DNA of 64,000 nucleotides. Source: Paragyromitra xinjiangensis. Lineage: Eukaryota; Ascomycota; Pezizomycetes; Pezizales; Discinaceae. Below are positions 12,060 through 21,900 of this stretch, piece by piece (position 1 is the first letter of the stretch; the number at the start of each line of letters is the position of its first letter). The notes under the pieces were generated by a model. It made no database searches. It was given only the letters and a program-made list of their open reading frames with translations, and was not told the DNA's origin. A program made the position numbers and the translations under genes. Where the stretch lies: NCBI GenBank assembly GCA_038503065.1, contig JBCAMK010000010.1, forward strand, positions 558,001-622,000, written 5' to 3'.

Positions 12060-13311
12060 ATGTTCCCATCCACCAGCTTCGCTGACAGCTACACGAACGG
12101 TAATCCCCAACCCAACATCGCGCGCCGCGACAGCAATCCCGGGCAATCCCCCTATCAACAATCGCAGCTCCTCGCCCAGCAGCAACTCCAGCACCAGCAG
12201 CTCCTGCAACAGCAGCAACAGCAGCAGCAACAAACACAGTCAGGCATGGTAAACATGTTTCCCACGGCCGCAGGGCACCAGCTCGACCTCAACCATCTGT
12301 GGCAGCAGGTGCAGGAACTGAGTGCGATTCTCGCGGCGAATCGGGAGAGTACAGCGGGACTAGTCAGGAGGGCAGATGAGATTCGGGTATGTTCACCATA
12401 TTCCGGAGGAGGTAGGGAAGGAGGAAATAGGCGGAGAAATGAGAATGAGGATTGTGGGGAGCTCTTATGTCCGAAAAAAGGGAGAAGAAAAAGTTTGGAA
12501 GGGCGCGAAGTAAAAAAAAAAGAATAATTAATTTAAATTAAGCTTAATGGACGTTTCGGCTGATTCTGGGGTTCTCGATTTTTGCGGTTGCTTGGTGAAG
12601 CAGAATAGGACAGATCTGGGTGAAAGTGGACATTTGTTACGGGAGGCTGCGAATGGAGAGCTTAATGGTCGGTGAACACTTGAAACCGAAATCGAGATCG
12701 ATCGAAACGGGGAAAAAAACGTGGGGCAAGGGGGGCTAATCGGAGTTTTTTCTCTTATTTTCTGTGTGTACGATAGGTACGCAAGATGTGGACTTTGAGG
12801 CAGAGAACCAGGCTCTGCGAAACGAAAATGCAGATCTACGGGCAGAAAACGAAGATCTGTCGTTACTGGTGCAGGACTACGAGACAGTGCTTGAAAAGGT
12901 TCTAGAAGGCTTACGAGTCTACGCTGTAAGGCATTCTTTTCTCCTACGCACGTCATGCGCACTCTGGTGATGCACGAGAAAAACAAAAAACAAGGTATAC
13001 TGACACAATAGCGGGGCTCACTCCAAATATAGCGTGAACACGCTGCATCCACCATCAACATCCACCAGACATACACCAACCAGCTCCAGAGCGAACGACA
13101 GCAGAATGCGATTCTGCGCCAAAATGAGACTGAGAACCAGACGCGTCTGGCAACCATTAGCAAGCTACTCCGCGAGGCGTACCAAAATGAGACCGCGCTT
13201 GAACCGGATGTGTTGATTGAGGGCCTCAAGGTCGAGAACGAGGCACTGAGGGAGGCGCTCGGATTGCCTAAAGATGAAGGTGGGGAAGGAGACACCGCGC
13301 ACTCGGTGTGA
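12060..13311 (+). CDS. SIKE/FGFR1OP2-family coiled-coil protein (possible STRIPAK subunit)
   Basis: The proposed exons are 12060-12411, 12777-12925 and 13033-13311, giving about 259 residues. A Gln-rich N-terminus precedes the conserved block LDLNHLWQQVQELSAILAAN (about 75-95). A coiled coil with repeated EN pairs follows (ENQALRNENADLRAENEDL). The C-terminus has LLREAYQNETALEPDVLIEG and LKVENEALREALGL, which matches the SIKE family. Its animal members and the Sordaria protein SCI1 belong to the striatin-phosphatase-kinase (STRIPAK) complex. The first intron is awkward. The strong donor GTATGT at 12387 is out of phase with the acceptor at 12776, while the weaker GTAGGG at 12412 keeps the frame. 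A microexon in the 365-nt intron is an alternative. Later exons are firm. Confidence 0.75.
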
Positions 13312-14994
13312 CTGTTTGAGATGCGGGGGCATGTGGACTTATCGCGACGGGGTGGTTTTTGTTTCGTCGGATACGATGTGGTGTAGAGTTCGTTATGCAT
13401 ATAATTGCTGTTCGGTAACTGTGAACGGAGCCGGAGTCAAGTATCAAAAGATCGGTGAGATCGGACAGATTGAGTATCGTAATCGATATAATCGTGTTCA
13501 TCCCGTCTTCCCTCAGTTGCGTTCGATATATTTTCAGGGTTCCCAGCCATACATGAAATCCATAGCTGTAAGGGACCAATACCGTGACTTGCTATACACG
13601 AGGGAACAAATGTTTGAGATGTCGTGAGATCTCTAAACCGATGCAAGTATTGCGGAGGAAAGGGCGGATGCACCAATATACTTGGCGTCTCACCCTCCAC
13701 TTGAAGAGGTTATTTTGGTAGTTTTTGCGGAGGGGCGTTTTTAAGCGAGGAGTAATTTGGCTCTTTGCCGTTTGTCTCAGTTTGACTGCGCGTAGAGTTG
13801 TGGCGAAACAGAGGACTGCAGGGAGCGTTTATCTGCATGAAGCTTGCAGAGTTTACCGGTTACAGTTACCAATCACTGGGCACCGGGATACTTTCTCGAG
13901 CAAGACCCTGGCCGACTTTCGCCCAAAGGGGGGAGCAGGAGTTCCCTAGGGCTCCAGGCTCTCCTGGTTCGGCAGAGCTGAAAAGGGAGTATTTCCAAAA
14001 GCTGCTTACTGTTTTAGCGCTGGAGTGGGAAGTGCAGGTTAAGAGACTGCCAAAAGCGGACGTGAGGGAGTTGACATGTAAAGGGGTCCCACAAGGATCG
14101 TGGTAGTGTTCGGCCCATAAACATACATGTACGTTTTTTTTCACTCTTCATCTTGTTTTTTTTCACATTTATTCTGGGGGAGCAGCGTAAAGTTATACTT
14201 ACGTGCATAGGTTATGCAAGTGGGTGAGCAAGAGGCGTTTGGTCGGGCGTTCGATGACGGGGGGACGACGGAGAGACTGGAGTGAGAGCAAAGGAGACGG
14301 CAGGAATCAAATGCCAGTAAACAGGGGCAAAGCGATGATCAACCTATGAGGGGCCTGGGTGGAGCGTCTGTTTAAAAAAGAATAGATCAAAAAAGAAAAA
14401 ATAGGGCACTGGCAGTCCCCCGACCGGAACTGATTCGATTCAAGCAGCGTCGAGAACCAGCCCTTTCTACCCTATTTACCCCTGACCACTGGTTGGGAGG
14501 ATCCCGCTGTGTGGAGTGCTCACTGGACTACCTGCTGCTTTCTTTCCTGAGCGCTGTGGGTGGCCCGTTTGTTGTCGCTTCTGTAAGCAAAAGCCCAGCA
14601 GAGAAAAGTTGCCGCCTGCCTTGGATCGCTTTTCTTTTTTCCCGCGTCGCTCTTCCCATTCCTATTCCCTCCCCCGGCTTCCTCCTCCTGCTCTTCTTTC
14701 TCTTCGTCCTCCTCGTCCTCCTGTTCTCGTTCCTCTCTTTCCTCTCCCTTCTCCCTTATCCCATTCGCGTCCGTCTTCGTCCGCATTCCTTCCCTTTCTC
14801 TTTTCCCCTCCCTGTCCCCGCCTTCACCCCTCTATACTTTCTTTCGCAGCAGCAGAGAAAAGCAGCAGCAGAAGTAGCAGCACCATTCGGGCAATCCTCT
14901 TTTTTTGCCATTACAACAAAGCACCAGCAATAATCCCGCTCGGCCACTTGCTTGTACGCGACTTCCACACGGATAATACTTATTCTTCTACTAT

Positions 14995-15032
<38 letters not shown>

Positions 15033-15669
15033 GTCTATCTTAACTACTGCTATTTGGGGTGTTGGTGTATCTTCCCTTTTTGTGCTGAGCACTTGCGTAT
15101 CTATCTATCCTGCAAAAAAGAAAAGGGACTACTCTATCTATTATACTATACTCTACTCTACCTCCTGAGTTCTGTCGTCGTTGTCGCACACTCCTATATT
15201 TTAGCCTGCCTTTATTTTCAACGGGCAACGCCTCCTTTTTTCGGCGGCGTCTTCTGCTATTGTTGCTTGTCCCTTCTTGGCTTCAGCCCTGCAATCCTCA
15301 CCAGTACCCGCCCGTCTTTAGCATCCACCACTAGACATCACGCACACGCTGCACACAAAGACTACGCCGCTTACAAAAGGGGGCTAATCGCGCAACATCT
15401 GGTTTCCTACAACTTTGTCATCTCAGGACAAGTTATCTTTTTTTTTTCTTCACTTCTTTCCGACGATCCGCTCGCCGTACCTTCCGGTCTTTTCGTCTTA
15501 ATTACATCGACTTAAAGTCGTTATTTTTCCCTTTCACATCAGTTTTTTATCAAAACCTTTGAACACCCTTTTTGCTACGGGATAGTCTTCCCCCCTTTAT
15601 TATCTATTCCTAATTTCTCGTTTGGAAAATCGTCTTTCGACTCTACAGTCCATCCTTCACGATAGAATC
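13312..15669. other. 2.3 kb spacer with long pyrimidine-rich leader
   Basis: No intact gene is visible in 13312-14480. From about 14590 to 15660 the plus strand is dominated by C and T tracts with several short upstream ATGs, typical of the promoter and 5' UTR of a highly or post-transcriptionally regulated fungal gene. It includes an (ACT)n microsatellite and one TACATGTA copy (14124). Confidence 0.5.
14991..15031 (+). repeat. (TAC)n trinucleotide microsatellite
   Basis: About thirteen uninterrupted TAC/ACT units lie within the pyrimidine-rich leader of the gene starting at 15670. Confidence 0.95.
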
Positions 15670-16488
15670 ATGAGCATGGACGCAGGCGGTCTCGCTCAGA
15701 TGACTTACAACAACTTTCACCAAGGCAACACGCCTTCTTTTGGTTCCAGGGGTAAGGGCTCTCACCTTCGCAACATCTCTGTTCCTGTTTCCCAGAACAA
15801 CTTGTCTGCACCCACCGACAACCAGACTGTCACCACTCCTCGCACTGCCAGATCTGCATTGTTGGCTGGTCTCCGTACTGCACCCAAGACCCCGAACTCG
15901 GCCGCGATGCCCACTTTGCCAGCCGAAAACAACCTTGACTCCAGCAGGTACTCCAACTCCGCTGGGTCCTTCTCCAGCCGGGCTGCTGCTCGTAACAATA
16001 GCCAGAACGTTTCTTCCAACAATCTTTACCAAGGCCCACAAAACACGCCTCGCACGGCCCCCTACCAGCAATTGCCTACCCCTCCTTCCTCGTCTCCAGC
16101 ACTTGGTCTGAATGGTGAGATGCTTGACCTGCAAGATGAGACCGATTCCGATATGTATCAGCAGTTGCTTGCAACCAATTACTATCTCGCTCAGCAGCAG
16201 GCTCAGCTCCAGCAACAGCTAGCGAGTTTTGCAGCATCTTCTGTTGTTGCTCGTCAGGCTCAGATCCTCCAGCAGCAAATCCAGCAGTTGCAGCTCCAGT
16301 CTCCTGCTGGCGGAAATTACTCGACCCCACCCCTTAGCCCGGGCGGGATGAACATGTATATGCAGCAACAGATGTCGAACAATGGCAACATGGCTGGGAA
16401 CGGGTATTACTCTCTTTATAACCCAATGTCCAACCAGTATGGATACTACGTTCAGCAGCAACAGCCCACTGCACAACAGACGTATCAA

Positions 16489-16523
<35 letters not shown>

Positions 16524-17286
16524 GTCTGTTGCTCCTGCTCAGCCAGAGATCAGCCCTCCAACGTATGTCCAGCAGCAGCAGCCACAACAGCAGCAACAGT
16601 CATCTGTTAACAACACTCTTCCTCTTCGGTCGGCACGATCTCGTTCTCCTCCTAAGCTTAATTTGCAACAACCGAGTACGAGCACTACGCCACCAAGTGG
16701 GTTCAGGCGTGGTCATAGAAAGGCTAGTTCCTTGTCTACTTGCATCAACGTTAACTCCTTGGAAATTGAGGCAGCACCTAAGACATCGCTCCCCAAGCTT
16801 TCCATGCTTCCTTCGACCCCATTGACAGCTACATTTGCCCCAGGGCACGCCAGTGGGTCTCATCCAATTCGGCAACCTCGTGGCCCTCCAGCTATCGAGG
16901 AATTGAAGGCCAAGCCGACTTCTAAGGATGAAGGTAGCAAGAACTTTGCCACTAGGCAACGCCGTAGGGCCATCTCTCGATTGGTCACGTCGAGCCTGGA
17001 GCGCAGGACCGCTAGATCAGCGTCTGGATCCGTTGGCGGCACCATGACTCCTGTTTCCGAGAACGAGGGTTTTGCCTTTGGTGATAATGAGAGTGTTGCT
17101 TCATCTCTTTCTGGACGCCACAGTAACGAGAGCCTTCGTGGAAGTGGATCTCCTCAAGATTACAGTGCTTCCAGCGTCAGCGGAGATGAGAGTATCGGAG
17201 GAAAGGAGATCAGAGAATCTAGCAGGTTGAGGGCTCCTAGGTTGATTTTGAGCTCGGCGGAGAAGAGGAGGAGCGCATTGTTTTAA
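15670..17286 (+). CDS. Gln/Ser-rich low-complexity protein with conserved basic C-terminal block
   Basis: A single uninterrupted frame gives 538 residues from the ATG at 15670. The same frame stays open upstream to about 15622 without an ATG. The N-terminal two thirds are Asn, Ser and Gln rich, with poly-Gln runs at about 275-310. A more ordered basic block follows at about 395-450, with IRQPRGPPAIEELKAK, then SKNFATRQRRRAISRLV and SSLERR. This block resembles a fungal family often labelled cell-cycle inhibitor Nif1 after a fission-yeast protein. That name is from memory and is weak. The block could equally mark an RNA-binding or scaffold protein. The gene is intronless, unlike most neighbours, and follows a leader over 1 kb long. 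The coding call is strong. The function is unknown. Confidence 0.85.
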
Positions 17287-17919
17287 ACGCTTTCTTAAAA
17301 ATCGGTTGCGTCCGATTTCCGTTCTATATCTTACATTCTCTAGCTTTCATTGAATGCTTGTTTTTTTACACCATGCCAAACCTCTCTCCTTGCTTCTTGT
17401 GTTTTTTTTATTGCTTATTTTATTTTCCTATTTTTCGGTGTTTGCAAGATGTGATGAATGAATGGGATTCGGAGGTCTAGGTAGACCGGCCGTTGAGGCA
17501 GACAGCTCTCCTTTTTTTTTGGTGTATTTTTTGTGACTTGCTCGCTATATCAGGGTCTTTTTTTTTGCAGGTGGATCGACAAGTTCGATTTCGCGGTTCG
17601 GAGAAATATTCGGGGTTTCCCTTGGGATTATAAGGATCGGATGTGAACACGGTGATGGAAAGCTGGCTTGCAATTTCAGTATTGCTCAATGATTACGCTG
17701 GTTGGGTTTGGATTGGAGCTGGAGCAGGAGTGGATAACTTTTTGTGTATTTTTTGTTCATTTGGGGACCGGATCGTTTTTGTTTTTACTCTCTTGTGCTT
17801 TAACTGTAGTATTCGTTAATTGGAGTGGAAAGGGGAGTTATAAAGTCAAATATTTTGTGCTTTGTGCTTGATTGAGTGGTGCCTGTCGCTTTGGCTGCGT
17901 TGATCCCCCTTTACTGTGA

Positions 17920-18148
17920 TACCGTAAAATCCCAGAAGTAACGAACGAGTCTGGACTGAGACAGCAGGAGAATACCGTGTTGACACTAGTTAAACAGCTG
18001 TTGAGGCTCATTGCAACAGGTGAACGGCGTCAGGCTCAATCAGAACTGCCTTGAGGAGAGTGATCACACTGTCTCTGACCAGTGACGGCACGGTATTATT
18101 CTGCTGTCTCAGTCCAGATCCGTTCGTTACTTCTAAGATTTTACGGTA
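17920..18148. mobile_element. MITE with about 59-bp terminal inverted repeats, TA-flanked
   Basis: The left end (17920-17979) starts TACCGTAAAATCCCAGAAGT. The reverse complement of the right end (18089-18148) starts TACCGTAAAATCTTAGAAGT. The two arms differ at only a few positions over about 59 bases. Both termini coincide with TA, as expected for Tc1/mariner-type TA target duplication. The 110-base centre has no open frame, so the element is non-autonomous. Confidence 0.88.
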
Positions 18149-18317
18149 GTGGAGCTCGGGTTGGCTCTTGTAGGGTTGCAATTACGCTTTTCTAAGTGAT
18201 TTAAAGATGAAGCGCAGCTTTAAGAAAGCATTAGGGACGTTTATTGGTGCTAGTGCCCTGCTGTAAACTACTGGTTGGAAACCTTCTCTTGCCAAAAAGC
18301 TCCGAAGGGTGTAACCA

Positions 18318-18590
18318 TTATGAACTTACCCTACGACGATTCCTACACTTTACCTCATACACACCACTAATACCTCCATCTCTCATCGCCTGTTTATGGC
18401 CGCGAGGAGTTTTTACTTCAATATTAATATCCCAAGCCTCTTGTAATGGATCGTTAGGGTTGTTGTTCAATGTACCGCCTTTCCAGCACGTTAACTTTAC
18501 AGAGTAACTAACAGTGCAGGAACCTAGTGAGATCTTATATGTGCCCCGCAACGGAAGCCCAGTAGTGAAACCAAAAAATGCTAAAATAGA
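18318..18590 (-). pseudogene. Small cysteine-containing secreted-protein-like frame, no start codon
   Basis: Reading the minus strand from about 18590, a hydrophobic stretch (LISILAFFGFTTGLP) that looks like a signal-peptide core is followed in the same frame by about 77 residues. This part contains GTYKISLGSCTVSYSVKLTC, then KGGTLNNNPNDPLQEAWD and ends KCRNRRRVSS. An in-frame TAA lies just upstream and no ATG precedes the hydrophobic part, so the start is lost or lies in another exon. It may be a decayed small secreted protein or a chance frame. No family is recognised. Confidence 0.25.
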
Positions 18591-18790
18591 AATAAGGGTT
18601 TAATGAAAAAAATATTAAGATCTGCGCAAATTTTGGATGGCGAGTGATTCCCCGTGAAGTACCAAAGGCTGCGAGAATCCTAGCCCCGATTTCGGCTGCT
18701 CGAAAATGACCTTAATGAATGGTACTATACGCAATTTGTTTGTGGAGGGCTCTATTCAAGATAACCTATGGCTAGAGAAGCTGCATGTAA

Positions 18791-18951
18791 AGTACAATCA
18801 CCCTATAAGAATTCGGGTTATAAGAATATGTGGGCCGGGCTGGGCAAGGATTATTTCGTGCGTATCAGTACTTTCCTACTGTATAAGAATATCTGTCTTA
18901 TGAGGATATAGGTACGCTCCAATTACATATTCCCCATAAGGTGATTGTACT
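18791..18951. mobile_element. Short MITE-like element with AGTACAATCACC termini
   Basis: The left end AGTACAATCACCCTATAAG (18791-18809) and the right end CATAAGGTGATTGTACT (18935-18951) are inverted copies with one or two mismatches. The interior carries further TATAAGAATAT-type subrepeats in both orientations. There is no coding capacity. A related shorter hairpin lies at 37465-37513. Confidence 0.7.
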
Positions 18952-21900
18952 ATAGTTGTTGAAACAAGCAGGTCCTCTGTTTTATTCTAGCCATGTAAGA
19001 GATAATTAAGCTGCGAGCCACGTCTGTAGTGGAAACGAGATAAAGTGACAATTTCATCACAGAGCTTTCTCTTCCCCGATAAGAGCCTAATAGGAGGGAG
19101 GCTAGACGACGGAGCTTGAGCAAGAAAATAAAGGAAGGAAGAGGAAAAACTAGTTATCACGCATTTCTACAAGCTGAAATAGCAGGATTCCGGCCAGCCC
19201 ACCAGAATTCGAATCCGACGTCTTGTGTCGGGCGCGCTTTGTTTGCATCTGTATTCTATTCAAAACCGAATATGGGAGCCTTCCTAGAGACCTGTTTGAT
19301 GAGAAATTTTGTTGCTTACGCCTGAAATATGTGAAATGCTCGGAAACGTGTCATATGATCTACTAATAACCATTCTGGAGATGTTAGGGTTCGCAGAGAT
19401 GGTGACTGTAACTGAATCGCCTAAGCTCACACTGCCTTGCAAAATACGCAAACTCCACGCTCCCCATTCACTCCTTCACGAAGGGTTTGTGCGTCGAGTT
19501 TGCTCGCACAACCGTCACAGGCTGCTTGTAGCTCAGGTTGTACGGGATATAGAGTGCTTGCTTGTTTGCACAGGGCTTTTTGATTCGTATTGCTTAGCCA
19601 TGCTGCTCAAGATTCGGGGAGGGTGAGGGGCGGAGGGGTGTGACTGATTTGACTATAATCAATTTGTTGCTAACCATGTGTTGAATATAGTAGCTAGAGG
19701 GGACTTTGTCGACTCGTTTATGATCTCGCCAAGTAGTATATACTTCCTCATTTATTCCTCCAAGTCAAATATTTCCTTCAACTTCATCCCATTCACGGTG
19801 CTGATCGTAGAACCTATGATGAAACGAAACTTCATGATAGGAATGGATATTTTGAAGGGTTGATAGCCCTTTGTTCAAGGGTGCCCAAGGAAGGCGCGAA
19901 GCGCCGCGGGTAGACTGCATCAAGTGAGCCGTAGAGGTACAACTTATTAGTTTGGATAGTCGTTATTGAATTTGGTGGATTCCTACACATGAAACGTCAT
20001 CGATGTGTACCACTGACTAGTCCATCGAGAATGTCCTTATCATCAAGAATCCCCATCGCTAAACTGGATTTCTAGAGAGCACTCCCCATTGCATGAGTTT
20101 GCAGTTTCCTTTTGCGCATCCCCTCGTTTTTTTGCCTTCCAGTAGTCAACTCCTTTCGCTGAATCTGAGATCAGGTTTGTTCTGCTTTCTAGCTTTATAT
20201 ATTAATGCAGTTTTTTCTCTAGGTTTGCAATCTCAAGCTCACAGGCATCGAGCTGCTACTTCTGTTTCATCGGAGAATGTGGGAGTGTTTGTCTGGAGCA
20301 CATGTAGTGTTAAGGCCCGCGCTTTCTCTATAAGTTATTTATCCTTCCCCGTGGCCAGTAGACTGATCCAAAGGTTATAGAATCCCCACAAATAAGCGGG
20401 AGAGTCTATTCCCTATTTAACGATACTCCTGAAATTGAAGGGGATATTGAAGGATATATTCCACAGATTCACTAATACCTTGATGATGAGCTACCTGAAT
20501 TAATTCTCGCTGTCTTTGGATAGTGGTAGACTATTAATCCTCATAACGACTGTTAAACGCGGTAAAGGGCCCAGACCACTGGGGCTCATAAATCCATCAA
20601 TCGAAATGAACTTGGGGGAATTGTAACGTATAGTTAGTCCCAGCCAGTTTATAACTCCTTCATGCAGTGTATCAACAACACTGCCAGCAGCGATAGTGCC
20701 AAAAACTAGCATCGTAGTTCGTGATTTTCGGTCTGTGGAGAGAATTGATGGAAGGTCGAAGGAAGATTAAAGAAGATGAGGATTTGGATAAGATGTCCCT
20801 CCTTGGCGTCGGCTTAAATGCTAGAACCTTAACTAGCGTCATTCCATTGAGCCTCAGCGAGCCACTAGAATACATTAAAAACTGAAAGACTTGGTTTGGT
20901 TTATCCATGCAAACTTCCAGCACTTTGAGCTTTTTCTAAGCATCATGAATATGTACTCACCAGAAGAGCGCCTGAAACTGATTTGGGGTAGGATGGATGA
21001 CAAAATTGAGCGTCTGAAAAAAGGCTGAAGAAATTTTTGAGGGTAGGATATATCAAGGCGGGGCTCAAACGGATTGATGAATAAAGATTCATGGGCTTAC
21101 TTGTAACGAGGTGGGATGAAGCTGAAGTTGGTGGAGCGGGATAGAACAGGTTTTCAATCTGAGAGGGCCTACCACTACACCATTGGAGGCCTGAACGAAC
21201 CCCTGTGCTTTCGATAGCTGCTTTCGATTGGGATGATTTACAAAGGGGAATCATCGGCTGATCAACCACGATGGCCATTAAACTCAATCTTGATCATAGA
21301 CTATCACCCGTCACATTCCCTTTCATCTTAACGCCTTTTTCGTTTCCTCAAGCCAATAACTTTCTATTTGTCTAGCCTCGTCACTAAACCCCACCTTTCT
21401 CACATGGAGGGCTATGGATGGGGCTGGTGGTGAGACTATAATTTGTATGCTTTTAAATAGCCTCGTGCCCGGCCTATAATGCGCAGGGATGGGACGAGTC
21501 TAACTTTTAAATAACCTGGGCCTACCACAAGCGGTTTTTGGTGTGAATCCCTAAGTGACCTAGCCGCTAGCCCTGCAGACAGGAGCAAACGTCATATCCG
21601 AAGCATAGGATTACCATCCAAGCGTGAGCAGTAGGGTCACTAAAAGTAGATACGCTGGGTAGTCATTGTGATATAACCCACCCCCGTTTCTCCTATCTGT
21701 GGCCTTTGGGTCTGAAGTAGTCATCTCGATAACCACAGCAAACTCTCCTCGTGTCCAAGTGCGTAGGCTAAATCAAATTCATTTGAACTTCATCAGTGGT
21801 TTGGCGCGGGGTATATACACTTGTGAAGAGATTCATAATTTCCTCTTCTTGATTTTCCTTTGGATAATCTTCTGCATAGTGGAAACCAAAGCGAAATTGA

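Noticed and set aside
12528..13400. Minus-strand open frame of 290 codons
   Set aside because: It lies antisense to exons 2 and 3 of the SIKE-type gene, whose spliced frame has clear family motifs. The antisense translation is Ser/Arg-rich without domain structure.
13798..14106. Plus-strand frame with a plausible helical C-terminal part
   Set aside because: It overlaps competing frames on both strands, has no splice support and no known family.
15643..16215. Minus-strand frame of 190 codons
   Set aside because: Shadow of the Gln/Ser-rich gene at 15670-17286, with no recognisable domain.
19678..19863. Short frame ending NFMIGMDILKG, resembling a retroelement protease motif
   Set aside because: Only a few residues match, there is no catalytic Asp-Thr/Ser-Gly in the frame, and no reverse transcriptase remnant lies nearby.
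21150..21215. tRNA-like motif on the minus strand (TGGTGTAGTGGTA plus a GGGTTCGTTC block)
   Set aside because: The B-box-like block lies before the A-box-like block and no acceptor stem can be formed, so it is neither a tRNA nor a clear tRNA-derived SINE.
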